Of a DNA stretch of 64,000 nt, positions 7,962-16,600 are shown in pieces (the first letter of the stretch is position 1; each line of letters begins with the position of its first letter). Made by a program: the position numbers and the translations under genes. The stretch spans positions 62,001 to 126,000 of the forward strand of contig JBELMB010000001.1 in assembly GCA_042088665.1 (NCBI GenBank), written 5' to 3'. Source of the stretch: JBELMB01 sp042088665 (GTDB lineage Bacteria > Pseudomonadota > Alphaproteobacteria > Rhodobacterales > Rhodobacteraceae). Under the pieces are notes generated by a model that saw nothing but the letters and a program-made list of their open reading frames with translations, did not search any database and was not told where the DNA came from.

Positions 7962-8309
7962 TCAGGCTCGGCGTTCGAGACGCTTGACTTGGGGGGCGTC
8001 GATGCTCTGCTTTCGACCGAGGGCATCGTAGGTATTGATCGATTTTCGCGCACGGTTCATGTCTCCCAGCCTCGCAGCGACGTTCCGCAGTCCGGCTAGA
8101 GCCTGGTCAAAAAGCTCTTGGTTTCTGCGCAGCCCATCGCGCAGTGGAGAGAGATGTTCGGTACTCGCGCTGCTCGCTTCAAGTCCCTGCACAAGATCTT
8201 GCTTTTCGTCCACCAGTTCGGAAATTCGGTCGAAGTCTCCAGCGAGAAGTGCGTCGCGCTCGGCGGAGATCAGAGTCTCAAGTCGTTTTTCCAGCGATTC
8301 ATCAACCAT
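7962..8309 (-). CDS. FlgN-like flagellar export chaperone or related small helical protein
   Basis: Small, highly charged, almost entirely helical protein of 115 residues (ESLEKRLETLISAERDALLA, then GDFDRISELVDEKQDLVQGL). This is the pattern of FlgN-type chaperones that escort hook-filament junction proteins. The ATG at 8309 is chosen because AAGGAG lies 8 nt upstream. It overlaps the end of the flgJ-like gene by 8 nt, so the two are coupled. Sequence identity to known FlgN cannot be judged by eye, so the role rests on size, helical content and its place in the flagellar cluster. Confidence 0.6.
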   Translation of the reverse strand: MVDESLEKRLETLISAERDALLAGDFDRISELVDEKQDLVQGLEASSASTEHLSPLRDGLRRNQELFDQALAGLRNVAARLGDMNRARKSINTYDALGRKQSIDAPQVKRLERRA

Positions 8310-8571
8310 CAATGCGCTCCTTCAATGATTCAAATATGGACTCGGCGAGGCCAATCCCGCCCTTTGCCGCCATCTGGCGCGCTTGCTCCAAGCGCATGAA
8401 AGAGGCAAACTGGTCCTCGCCAGTGCCACCTCCGAATCCTTCGGGAGTTTTCCCAACGCCAGCTGACTTCAGCATCTCTGCAAGAAAGTTAGCCTCCAAC
8501 TCTTGAGCGGCTTCGCGCAGCTTCAGGTCTGTCGCCAATGGCGCCGTCGATGCAGGTGCAGAAACCAGCAT
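8302..8571 (-). CDS. flgJ: Rod-binding protein, FlgJ N-terminal-domain type
   Basis: This 89-residue protein matches the rod-binding domain of FlgJ: LREAAQELEANFLAEMLKSA is the family signature and FASFMRLEQARQMAAKGGIG is the second conserved helix. It is thought to act as the scaffold for rod assembly in the periplasm. It lacks the C-terminal muramidase domain of enterobacterial FlgJ, as is normal in alphaproteobacteria. The upstream open frame has no family character, so ATG 8571 is used. It is divergent from the fliK-like gene and coupled to the flgN-like gene. Confidence 0.82.
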   Translation of the reverse strand: MLVSAPASTAPLATDLKLREAAQELEANFLAEMLKSAGVGKTPEGFGGGTGEDQFASFMRLEQARQMAAKGGIGLAESIFESLKERIDG

Positions 8572-8619
8572 GGTTTTATCTCCAATTCGACTCAGTTGAC
8601 CCGTAATGGCGCATCTGTG

Positions 8620-8634
8620 GTAAAGATCTGGTAA
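8620..8634 (-). promoter_or_regulatory. Possible degenerate CtrA site between flgJ-like and fliK-like genes
   Basis: On the minus strand the sequence reads TTAC, seven bases, TTAC followed by C. Spacing and flanking C match CtrA sites, but the last base of each half-site deviates. It lies in the divergent promoter region, 49 bp from the flgJ-like start and 48 bp from the fliK start. Confidence 0.2.
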
Positions 8635-8681
8635 GGATGTTCGCAGTATGTTTTCGACGTGGAAGAATTCCCGGAGCGAGC

Positions 8682-10880
8682 ATGTTAAGCCAACTGACCA
8701 GCATACTGGGCCTGAGCCCAGCAACTGCAAAATCCTCGAGCAGCCCACCAAACGTGTCAGAGGAAGATTTTTCTGAGGTGTTTGCTCAGATTTCTGCATT
8801 GTCAGATGACGATCACGGTGTTTCCTCCGAACCCGATCTCGCAGAGCAAGGCAATGGGGAGGTCGAAGACACAGTTCATGGACAAGATGACCCTGATCAA
8901 GGCCTGGGTCAGAACGATGACGGAGCGACCGAATTCGAAGCTGACACCGATATTTTGAATGAGCAAGAACCTCCTGTTCATCATCAGGCGCGAGACGACG
9001 CTCAACCAGGTCTGGCTAAGGTGTCAGATAGAGAAACCGATAGAAGTCTGGCCGCTCCCTTATTGTCCGCAAAGATTGCCACTACGCTGGTAGGTTTATC
9101 GAATTCCACCATCAAACCTACCCCAGGTAAAGACAACCATAGTTTGGCGGATCTGCCTGGGAAGGTGCCTTTGAATGCAATTCCATCCCCGCAGGCGACT
9201 CTTTCAAAAGCTTCAGATCAAGTTTTGGCACCCAATGAAGTGGTAGAAAAACGTCTTGAAAAAGGTAATTCAAGCCAGGCTGGAAGCCAAGACATCCTGA
9301 TTGATTCCAAAAAGAAACTTATAAACACGATCGAAAAAAATGAGGTTTCCAACCAACAGTTCAATGACGTGCGGACTGGGGTATCAGTGGCGAACCTCAA
9401 AGAACACGAAGTCGGTACCCTTCAAAGACCTCGTTCTCAGATAACTCCACAAGGTCATTTGCCACTGGACCTTGCGGCAGAGAGTTCACTAACAAAAGAG
9501 TCTGGTCGCGGGTTACACCCTATTCCTTCGCCCGCCGCGCAGGTGGAAATATACCAAAACACAAAGAAAATTTCTAACGCAATAGCCAAGAATGAAAATG
9601 GCTCTCTAGCAGACGGGAAACAACCTGAATACACTTCAGCTGGTGTGTCTGGACAGCAAGACAACCCGACGAAAGTTGGGCAAGATCTCCCTCGAAATTC
9701 TAAAGGACCTGCGGGTGTCTTGCCGGTTTTCCAGGCTCACACGCTAGAGCTGCCTGAAGCGACTACTAAACGCCAAGCCCCTGGTATTGAACCTGGGACA
9801 CAGAATCACGAAATTACTGGGTCGCCGGAAAAATTTGCGATGCCAGCTCTTAATTCGGGCATTGGCAATAAATACCCCTCGGCCGCCGCAGCGATTCCAA
9901 CGAGCGACGACACCTCGAACCCACTGGTGGGATTTGCTTTAGACAAAGCTCAGAATGCCACTAGGTTCGCAGAAGCCGCACCCGTTATTTTACCAAGGCC
10001 TGTGCCAGAGAATAAGCAGGCAGAAGTACAACTCATCCCGATTTCAAGACCTTCAGATGTTCAAAAGCCGTTTGGTCAACCTGTTTCGATAGAAAAAATT
10101 GAGAAGCCGGTTGAGACCATCAAGCCAGCACTATCCGCCGTGCCAAAACCAGAGATATTTTTCAAGTCGGTTGCCGCCTCTCCTGCAGTTGATTCTGGCG
10201 AGGAACGTCTCGCTAGAGGCACAAATCTCTGGGACTTGGCGAAACCGGAGCAACAGAAGCCCAAGATCGTTTCGGCTGTCCAGGGAAATGCTTCCCAAGG
10301 AGCGCCTGTTCCCCTTCAAGCTGGTTCCCCGATGCGGACTTCCGCCTTGTTTGGCAACGCCCAGGTGACATCTTCCACTCTTGCGGACAGCTTTGAAGAA
10401 ACTGCAACGGCTGATGGCACAAACATCGGTCCATCAAGCGAGATGCGCGGCACATGGTCCCCCGTTCAAGCCACAAATTTGCCTGCCATGGCGCGAGTCG
10501 ATCCTGCGCTAATCCTGAAACAGGTCGCTGATGGTATGGCCAGAATAAAGGAGGGCGGGGTCGAAATCCGTCTGTCACCGGAGGAACTGGGCCCCGTGCG
10601 CATGCAATTGGTGACTGGGGAACAAGGGTTGAGTGTGCATATCCAAGCTGATCGCCCTGAAACCCTGGATCTTCTGCGCAAACATATTGACCAATTGGCG
10701 CGCGATCTCGCCAGCATTGGTTACGAAGACGCCAGCTTCTCCTTCGGGGACGACCGACATAGGGCCGATCGTCATGACCAAATCGGTTCCGACGCAACTG
10801 AAGAGAGTGAAGCAATCGACGCTGCTACCACTGCGCAATCTCTCGCTGCCGAACGTGGTGGCTTGGACATCCGGGTATAG
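8682..10880 (+). CDS. fliK: FliK-like flagellar hook-length control protein
   Basis: Protein of 732 residues that would act as the molecular ruler and export switch of the hook. Residues 1-600 are low-complexity, polar, rich in Ser, Pro, Gln and Lys, and probably disordered. The conserved Flg_hook domain occupies about 610-700 with GVEIRLSPEELGPVRMQL and VHIQADRPETLDLLRKHIDQ. The start at 8682 (MLSQLTSILG) has GGAG 5 nt upstream; an earlier in-frame start at 8637 lacks one. The gene is visibly AT-richer than the chromosomal genes around it. flgD follows 8 bp downstream, the normal partner order. Divergence in the first 600 residues is expected for the family. Confidence 0.85.
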   Translation: MLSQLTSILGLSPATAKSSSSPPNVSEEDFSEVFAQISALSDDDHGVSSEPDLAEQGNGEVEDTVHGQDDPDQGLGQNDDGATEFEADTDILNEQEPPVHHQARDDAQPGLAKVSDRETDRSLAAPLLSAKIATTLVGLSNSTIKPTPGKDNHSLADLPGKVPLNAIPSPQATLSKASDQVLAPNEVVEKRLEKGNSSQAGSQDILIDSKKKLINTIEKNEVSNQQFNDVRTGVSVANLKEHEVGTLQRPRSQITPQGHLPLDLAAESSLTKESGRGLHPIPSPAAQVEIYQNTKKISNAIAKNENGSLADGKQPEYTSAGVSGQQDNPTKVGQDLPRNSKGPAGVLPVFQAHTLELPEATTKRQAPGIEPGTQNHEITGSPEKFAMPALNSGIGNKYPSAAAAIPTSDDTSNPLVGFALDKAQNATRFAEAAPVILPRPVPENKQAEVQLIPISRPSDVQKPFGQPVSIEKIEKPVETIKPALSAVPKPEIFFKSVAASPAVDSGEERLARGTNLWDLAKPEQQKPKIVSAVQGNASQGAPVPLQAGSPMRTSALFGNAQVTSSTLADSFEETATADGTNIGPSSEMRGTWSPVQATNLPAMARVDPALILKQVADGMARIKEGGVEIRLSPEELGPVRMQLVTGEQGLSVHIQADRPETLDLLRKHIDQLARDLASIGYEDASFSFGDDRHRADRHDQIGSDATEESEAIDAATTAQSLAAERGGLDIRV

Positions 10881-10888
10881 GTAATCTC

Positions 10889-11572
10889 ATGACCGACATT
10901 TCAACACTTCCCCCATTGTATAGCGGCGCATCTTCACAGAGCACGCCGACCGCCACGCCAGAAAGCGACAAGGCAGTCCTGAGTTCGGATTTCGAGACGT
11001 TCCTCAAGATGTTGACGGCTCAGGTCCAGAACCAGGATCCTCTCAACCCAGTGGATTCCACCGAATATGCAACCCAGCTTGCGACGTTCTCTTCTGTGGA
11101 ACAGCAAGTATTGACCAACGATCTGTTGCGCGACATGAGCTCCGCCCTGAATGGTAATGCGCTCCAAAGTCTTAGTTCCTGGATCGGGATGGAAGGATTG
11201 GTGCGTGCGCCGGCTATGTTCGAAGGCAAGCCTGTCTCCATCAGGCCAGACTATGCCGAGGGTGCGGATCGCGCAGCCCTGGTGGTCAAGAACCGCGATG
11301 GAACAGAGGTGCAGCGCTACAACATCGACGTTGGACAAGAACAGATTCTCTGGGGTGGTGCCGATGAAACCGGGGCCACGCTGCCAGAGGGTATCTATCG
11401 GTTCGATGTAGAGAGCTACGCAGGGGACAGTTTGTTGTCCACCCGTGTCGCCCAAGTCTACAGCGAGGTCCAAGAGGTTCGCAACGATGGCGGCACGATC
11501 AAGATCCGGCTGGCTGATGGTACAGAAACCACAGAGGAGCAAGTCAGCGGATTACGCGCCGTGCCAACCTGA
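10889..11572 (+). CDS. flgD: Flagellar hook assembly (capping) protein FlgD
   Basis: FlgD caps the growing hook and helps FlgE subunits polymerise. The 227-residue protein has the signature DFETFLKMLTAQVQNQDP at about residues 31-48, then NPVDSTEYATQLATFSSVEQ. A FlgD Ig-like/tudor region follows (VVKNRDGTEVQRYNIDVGQ .. LPEGIYRFDVES). It lies 8 bp after fliK in the same orientation. It converges on ubiB with only 7 bp between stop codons, which marks the sharp end of flagellar segment A. Confidence 0.93.
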   Translation: MTDISTLPPLYSGASSQSTPTATPESDKAVLSSDFETFLKMLTAQVQNQDPLNPVDSTEYATQLATFSSVEQQVLTNDLLRDMSSALNGNALQSLSSWIGMEGLVRAPAMFEGKPVSIRPDYAEGADRAALVVKNRDGTEVQRYNIDVGQEQILWGGADETGATLPEGIYRFDVESYAGDSLLSTRVAQVYSEVQEVRNDGGTIKIRLADGTETTEEQVSGLRAVPT

Positions 11573-11579
11573 AACTGAT

Positions 11580-13112
11580 CTAGAGCAGCATTTGGCCCAG
11601 CAAGGTCACTGCAACCCCAGCCAAGACACCCAGCCCCACCCACTTCAATCGTGCAGGAAACGACCGTGTGCTTAGGGGAACGTCTGGTTGCGCCTGACGG
11701 ATGAGGGCAGCCTCGACCAAGGTGGGCAGTCTGGGCCCAAACCGTGCCATGACAACGACCGTTTTCCATAAATCAGAGGCTGCGGCGCGCGGACCTATCG
11801 ATTGCTTGATGTAGGCCTCGACAACTGGTTCCGCGACTTTCCAGATGTTCATGCGTTCGTCGAGGGAACGGGCCACGCCTTCGACCACCACCATCGTGCG
11901 TTGTAGCAGGATCAGCTCTGTACGGGTCTCCATGCCAAAGCGTTCAGTCACTTCGAACAAGTACGCCAGCAATTTGCCCATGGAGATTCGCGTGGCATCC
12001 ATGCCAAAGATCGGTTCCCCAACGGCGCGAAGCGCGCGGGCGAACTCATCGACGTCGCGGTCGGCCGGCACATAGCCCGCTTCGAAATGCACTTCGGCGA
12101 CCCGTTTGTAGTCGCGCTGGATGAACCCAAAGAGGATTTCCGCATAAACCCGGCGGGTATACTCGTCGATATGACCCATGATACCGAAATCATAGGCGAT
12201 GATGTCCCCGTTCGGCGCGACCTTCAGGTTGCCCTGGTGCATGTCCGCATGGAAAAAACCATCGCGCAATGCGTGGTTTAGAAACAGCTGCAAAACCCGT
12301 TCTGACAATACCGCCCTGTCGTGGCCCGCGGCATCGATTGCGTCGTTGTCCCCCAAGGGTACGCCTTCGGCCCAACTCATGGTCATGACACTGCGGCCAG
12401 AGAGGCCCCAGTTGACCTGAGGCAGTTGAAAACCGTCATCATCCACCGTGTTTGCTGCAAACTCGCTGGCCGCCGCGGATTCGAGACGCAGGTCCAGCTC
12501 ACCTGTTACCGTCGCTTCGAAATGGGCAATGACGTCGGTTGGGCGCAGCCGACGGGAAGATGGAGAGAGCAGCTCGATCATGCCGGCTGCGAAATGGAAA
12601 GCGTCGATATCCTTGCGAAAGGCCCGTTCGATCCCCGGGCGCAGCACCTTGACAGCCACGAGATCCCCCCGTTCGCGAAGCCGTGCCCGGTGGACCTGTG
12701 CAATGGAGGCCGCAGCCACAGGGGGACTGAACTCTGCAAACACGTCGTCGACCTCCACGCCCAGATCGAGGCTGATCTGCGCCTTTGCCTCTTCGACGGA
12801 GAACGGCGGCAGCTTGTCCTGCAAGACCCGCAACTGCATGGCCATGTCATTGCCGACCACGTCGGGCCGGGTTGACAGGATCTGGCCGAACTTGATGTAG
12901 GCCGGGCCAAGCGCGGTCAGCGCGCGCACCGCCGGGGGCATCTCCGGATTTCCTTCGTCGCCGAGCCATTTGAACGGCCAGCCGAGGATCCGGGCCGCGA
13001 TGCGCAATGGGGCAGGGGCATCGAACGCGTCCAGAACCACACGCATCGCGCCCGTCCGCTCCAGCGTTGCGCCGGTGCGGATCAACCGCCATATATTGTG
13101 GGGGCCGCGCAT
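11580..13112 (-). CDS. ubiB: Ubiquinone biosynthesis atypical kinase UbiB
   Basis: ABC1/ADCK-family atypical kinase-like ATPase required for ubiquinone assembly at the inner membrane, 510 residues. Hallmarks are the KxGQ-type motif AYIKFGQILSTRPDVVG, the Ala-rich loop AAASIAQVHRARL, the catalytic-loop region FHADMHQGNLKVAPNG and YDFGIMGHIDEYTRR. Two C-terminal membrane helices end the protein. The start lies immediately after the ubiE stop (1 bp between them), so ubiE-ubiB are one unit. The coding sequence is complete and of standard length. Confidence 0.95.
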   Translation of the reverse strand: MRGPHNIWRLIRTGATLERTGAMRVVLDAFDAPAPLRIAARILGWPFKWLGDEGNPEMPPAVRALTALGPAYIKFGQILSTRPDVVGNDMAMQLRVLQDKLPPFSVEEAKAQISLDLGVEVDDVFAEFSPPVAAASIAQVHRARLRERGDLVAVKVLRPGIERAFRKDIDAFHFAAGMIELLSPSSRRLRPTDVIAHFEATVTGELDLRLESAAASEFAANTVDDDGFQLPQVNWGLSGRSVMTMSWAEGVPLGDNDAIDAAGHDRAVLSERVLQLFLNHALRDGFFHADMHQGNLKVAPNGDIIAYDFGIMGHIDEYTRRVYAEILFGFIQRDYKRVAEVHFEAGYVPADRDVDEFARALRAVGEPIFGMDATRISMGKLLAYLFEVTERFGMETRTELILLQRTMVVVEGVARSLDERMNIWKVAEPVVEAYIKQSIGPRAAASDLWKTVVVMARFGPRLPTLVEAALIRQAQPDVPLSTRSFPARLKWVGLGVLAGVAVTLLGQMLL

Positions 13113-13113
13113 G

Positions 13114-13866
13114 TCAGATTTTCCAGCCGGAATGCAGGCAGGCCACGCCCATGGTCAGGTTGCGGTACTTGGCATTTTCGAACCCCGCGCCGCGCACCAT
13201 CTCGAGAAACCGGTCCTGATCCGGAAACTGCCGGATGGATTCGACAAGGTACTGATAGCTGTCCCGGTCGCCCGCGATCATCTGGCCCATCCGGGGAATG
13301 ATGTGGAAAGAGTACAGATCATAGGCCCATTGCATCAGGTCATTGGGAATCTGACTGAACTCCAGCACCATCAACCGGCCGCCGGGCCGCAGCACGCGAT
13401 AGGCTTCGGACAGGGCCTCTTCGGGCCGGGTCACGTTTCGGATGCCAAAGGAAATCGTGTAGACGTCAAAGCTGTTGTCGGGAAAAGGCAGGGCCATGGC
13501 GTCCCCCGCGACCCAATCCAGCTGTGCGTCCATGGCCTCTGCTTCGGCGCGTTTTCGCCCTTCGATCAGCATCGGCTCTGTCAGGTCGAGCACAACGGCC
13601 TTTGCCTGACCCGCCCGTTTGAGGAACCTGAACGAGATGTCGCCCGTCCCCCCGGCAACGTCCAGCAACCGCTGGCCCGCGCGGGGGGCCAGCCAATCCA
13701 TCATCGCATCTTTCCAAAGACGGTGAATGCCAAACGACATGGCATCGTTCATCACGTCATACTTGGACGCGACAGAGCTGAACACGCCTTGGACCCGCCC
13801 TGCCTTCTCGCTTTCCGCGACCTCGGAAAATCCAAAATGCGTCGTCTTGCCGGGCTCTTGGGTCAT
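13114..13866 (-). CDS. ubiE: Bifunctional demethylmenaquinone / 2-polyprenyl-benzoquinol methyltransferase UbiE
   Basis: SAM-dependent C-methyltransferase of ubiquinone synthesis, 250 residues. Motif I RLLDVAGGTGDISFRF binds SAM. SSVASKYDVMNDAMSFGIHR and DSFDVYTISFGIRNVTRPEE are the UbiE signatures, and RLMVLEFSQIPNDLMQWAYD follows. ATG 13866 is preferred over an upstream extension because it gives the normal N-terminus. It is transcribed with ubiB and diverges from mutM across 75 bp. Confidence 0.95.
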   Translation of the reverse strand: MTQEPGKTTHFGFSEVAESEKAGRVQGVFSSVASKYDVMNDAMSFGIHRLWKDAMMDWLAPRAGQRLLDVAGGTGDISFRFLKRAGQAKAVVLDLTEPMLIEGRKRAEAEAMDAQLDWVAGDAMALPFPDNSFDVYTISFGIRNVTRPEEALSEAYRVLRPGGRLMVLEFSQIPNDLMQWAYDLYSFHIIPRMGQMIAGDRDSYQYLVESIRQFPDQDRFLEMVRGAGFENAKYRNLTMGVACLHSGWKI

Positions 13867-13941
13867 GGCTCTTGTTGTCCTCTGCGTTCTCGCTTTCTTA
13901 TAGAGCGCCAATGCGGCGTTACAATGCGAAGGACCTGACCC

Positions 13942-14793
13942 ATGCCTGAATTGCCCGAAGTCGAGACAGTGCGTCGCGGGCTTGTCCCGGTCATGGAGGG
14001 TCAGGGGATCGCGCGCGCCGATGTAAACCGGCCGGATTTGCGGTGGCCCTTCCCCGCGGATATGGCAAATCGGCTGACCGGGGCGCGGGTCCTGCGGCTC
14101 AGGCGACGGTCGAAATACATCCTTGCAGATCTGTCGACGGCGGAGACGCTTTTGATCCATCTGGGCATGAGTGGCCGGATGCTGGTGTCAGGGGATCCGC
14201 TGGGGCAATTCGTGCATGATCACCCCGCGCCGGAGAAACACGACCACGTTGTCCTGCACATGGACAACGGCGCGCGGGTGACGTTCAATGATCCCCGGCG
14301 CTTTGGGGCCATGGACCTGATGCCAACCGACACGGCAGAGGCGCACCCGCTCTTGTCCAGCATCGGGCCGGAGCCGCTGGGCAACGGGTTCAGCGAATCT
14401 CATCTGGTTGCACAGTTGAAACCGCGCAACATGCCCATCAAATCAGCGCTTCTGGATCAGAAAATTGTCGCCGGTCTGGGCAACATATACGTTTGCGAAG
14501 CCCTGTTTCGTGGCGGCATCCACCCCGCCCGACGGGCAAAACGCATCAGCGCACAGCGGATCGAAGCCCTCGTTCCGGTGATCCGGGATGTGCTGCGGGA
14601 TGCCATTGCCGCAGGGGGGTCCAGCCTGCGCGACTTTCGCCAAGCCGATGGGGAACTTGGATATTTTCAGCACAGCTTCGACGTCTATGGCCGCGAGGGG
14701 GAGGTCTGCAGGACACCGGATTGCGGCGCAACAATACGCAGGATCGTGCAATCGGGCCGGTCCTCGTTCTTCTGTCCGGATTGTCAGCGCTGA
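13942..14793 (+). CDS. mutM: Formamidopyrimidine-DNA glycosylase MutM (Fpg)
   Basis: Base-excision repair enzyme that removes 8-oxoguanine and formamidopyrimidines and nicks the strand. The 283-residue protein starts with MPELPEVETVRRGLVPVMEG, in which the Pro and Glu after Met are the catalytic residues. HLGMSGRM, DPRRFGAMDL and the H2TH region (QKIVAGLGNIYVCEALF) are present. The C-terminal zinc finger is complete: CRTPDCG ... FFCPDCQR. It diverges from ubiE and is followed 78 bp later by an enoyl-CoA hydratase gene. Confidence 0.96.
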   Translation: MPELPEVETVRRGLVPVMEGQGIARADVNRPDLRWPFPADMANRLTGARVLRLRRRSKYILADLSTAETLLIHLGMSGRMLVSGDPLGQFVHDHPAPEKHDHVVLHMDNGARVTFNDPRRFGAMDLMPTDTAEAHPLLSSIGPEPLGNGFSESHLVAQLKPRNMPIKSALLDQKIVAGLGNIYVCEALFRGGIHPARRAKRISAQRIEALVPVIRDVLRDAIAAGGSSLRDFRQADGELGYFQHSFDVYGREGEVCRTPDCGATIRRIVQSGRSSFFCPDCQR

Positions 14794-14871
14794 GCCCAAA
14801 GATAGGCTTGAACCAAATGAACGAAATGCTAAGGCTTCACCCCTGACGGAACCTGAGGGAGCCTTTCGCCC

Positions 14872-15648
14872 ATGGCCTATGAGACGATCATCGTCGAAGT
14901 AGAAGACCACGTCGCCACGATGAAGCTTAACCGCCCGGATGCGTTGAACGCACTGAACGCGGAGCTTTTGAGTGAATTGAGCCATGCATTGGCGGAAGCT
15001 GACAAGAACGACAAGGTGCGCTGCATCATCGTGACCGGCTCGGCAAAGGCATTTGCCGCCGGGGCGGACATCAAGGAGATGTCCGAAAAGAGCTACGTCG
15101 AGGTGTTCCTGACGGACTACTTCGGCACGGAAGGCGACGCGATCGTGTCGACTCGCAAGCCGATTATCGCCGCTGTCTCCGGCTATGCCCTGGGCGGCGG
15201 ATGTGAATTGGCAATGATGTGTGACTTTATCATCGCAGCCGACACCGCGAAGTTCGGCCAGCCCGAGATCAACCTCGGCGTGATGCCGGGTCTCGGCGGG
15301 TCGCAGCGCCTGACCCGCTTTGTGGGCAAGTCGAAAGCCATGGACATGGTCCTCACCGGACGTTTCATGGATGCCGAGGAGGCAGAGCGCTCGGGTCTTG
15401 TCAGCCGTGTGGTTCCGGCCAAGAAGCTGATGGAAGAGGCCCGTGGCGCCGCGGAGAAGATCGCCGAGAAATCGATGATCTCGACCATTGCGTGCAAGGA
15501 AGCGGTCAACCGGTCTTACGAGACAACGCTGTCCGAGGGCCTGCTCTATGAGCGCCGCCTGTTCCACGCTCTGTTTGCGACCGAGGATCAGAAGGAAGGC
15601 ATGGCTGCCTTCGCCGAAAAGCGCACACCGCAGTTTCGCGACCGCTGA
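14872..15648 (+). CDS. Enoyl-CoA hydratase (crotonase family)
   Basis: Hydrates 2-trans-enoyl-CoA to 3-hydroxyacyl-CoA in beta-oxidation or related acyl-CoA routes. The length of 258 residues is normal. The oxyanion-hole segment AFAAGADIKEM and GGGCELAMMCDFIIAADT are present, and the two catalytic Glu residues fit GGGCELAM and FGQPEINLGVMPGLGGSQRL. Both Glu are kept, which favours a true hydratase over an isomerase. It stands between mutM and rpsT. The exact substrate chain length cannot be told. Confidence 0.9.
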   Translation: MAYETIIVEVEDHVATMKLNRPDALNALNAELLSELSHALAEADKNDKVRCIIVTGSAKAFAAGADIKEMSEKSYVEVFLTDYFGTEGDAIVSTRKPIIAAVSGYALGGGCELAMMCDFIIAADTAKFGQPEINLGVMPGLGGSQRLTRFVGKSKAMDMVLTGRFMDAEEAERSGLVSRVVPAKKLMEEARGAAEKIAEKSMISTIACKEAVNRSYETTLSEGLLYERRLFHALFATEDQKEGMAAFAEKRTPQFRDR

Positions 15649-15654
15649 TCCTGA

Positions 15655-15671
15655 CCGCCCCATGGGGGCGG
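15655..15671 (+). terminator. Possible terminator hairpin after the enoyl-CoA hydratase gene
   Basis: CCGCCCC, two-base loop core, GGGGGCGG directly after the stop codon forms a very GC-rich hairpin. No U-run follows, so it may work only as a transcript-stabilising or weak termination structure. Confidence 0.35.
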
Positions 15672-15699
15672 ACACCCCGACGTTGCGACCACTTTAGGC

Positions 15700-15728
15700 T
15701 TGCCCGGCAAGGCTTTGGGGTCTATACG
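15700..15728 (+). promoter_or_regulatory. Candidate sigma-70 promoter of rpsT
   Basis: TTGCCC, 17 bp, TATACG, about 135 bp upstream of the rpsT start. Spacing is ideal and both hexamers are close to housekeeping consensus. The region up to 15862 holds nothing else recognisable. Confidence 0.4.
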
Positions 15729-15862
15729 CGCCGGTCATACATGCGCGTGATGCCCGCTCAGGCAAGAATCGGCCCCGACTGGATCGGGTCCTGTCCGGTG
15801 TGGGGTCACATCCGCGTATCCATCGCTTTAGACGACCACACCAGACCGCAAGGACCAGACCA

Positions 15863-16129
15863 TTGGCCAATACGCCCCAGTCAAAGAAACGCGCCCGTCA
15901 GGGTGAGAAACGCTACGCTGTCAACAAGGCACGCCGTTCCCGGATTCGCACCTACCTCCGCAAAGTGGAAGAAGCCATCGCCTCCGGCGATCAGGCCGTT
16001 GCACTGGCTGCGCTTCGTGAAGTGCAGCCCGAACTGATGCGCGGTGTGACCAAGGGCGTGCTGCACAAGAACACGGCCTCGCGCAAGGTCTCCCGCCTCG
16101 CGGCACGTGTGAAGGCCCTAGGCGCCTGA
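15863..16129 (+). CDS. rpsT: 30S ribosomal protein S20
   Basis: Small basic 16S-rRNA-binding protein of 88 residues. The start is TTG at 15863, with AAGGA 8 nt upstream, which gives the normal N-terminus MANTPQSKKRARQGEKRY; an upstream in-frame ATG would add an unrelated extension. The Lys/Arg-rich helices (VNKARRSRIRTYLRKVEEAI, HKNTASRKVSRLAARVKAL) are typical. A TTG start is one way cells hold S20 synthesis down. It sits before dnaA, the usual order in Rhodobacterales. Confidence 0.96.
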   Translation: MANTPQSKKRARQGEKRYAVNKARRSRIRTYLRKVEEAIASGDQAVALAALREVQPELMRGVTKGVLHKNTASRKVSRLAARVKALGA

Positions 16130-16600
16130 TCTGCGACAAGAATATCAAATGCGTCCGACCGTGCATCCATGTCGCGGTCGGGCGCCGCGTAAATCTCTAT
16201 CACACCACGAGATTCTTTCTCTCTTTTTCACGAGTCAAGATTTAAGTTCGGTTGCCGCCCTACATTGAGAATTGCTACCTTATGCGAGCGAGTCAGATCG
16301 CAAGGGGGGACAAGGCTGCCACTCTCGATCACCCCAAAGGTGAGAGGGAGACTTGTCAGGGCGCTTAACGGCGTTCTCGATGATATTCAGAGATTTCTCT
16401 GGCCATGTCCAAGTAACGATAAGGGTCTTGATGCCATGTGTACCGCCGGGACAGCGGTGTGTGTGGCTGATGTGACCTGTGAGCAGATGTTATTGCTCGG
16501 TCTCATGCCGCAGGGGCATTGAGATTTGTCTGTATGCCCTCCTTGCACGGCTCGTTGTCGCTCCGGCGGCATGGGGACTGGAACGAGGAAAAGCAGGCGA
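16130..16600. other. Long rpsT-dnaA intergenic region
   Basis: About 470 bp with no credible gene. It probably contains the dnaA promoter and leader. AT-rich stretches occur near 16196-16245. No 9-mer DnaA box (TTATCCACA or close variants) was found by eye, so there is no sign that the replication origin lies here. Confidence 0.5.

Noticed and set aside
16265..16522. Possible 85-codon gene upstream of dnaA
   Set aside because: No ribosome site, no recognisable family, and it lies in the region expected to hold the dnaA promoter and leader.
16130..16600. Replication origin next to dnaA
   Set aside because: No DnaA boxes and no clear array of repeats were seen; an origin cannot be claimed from this stretch.
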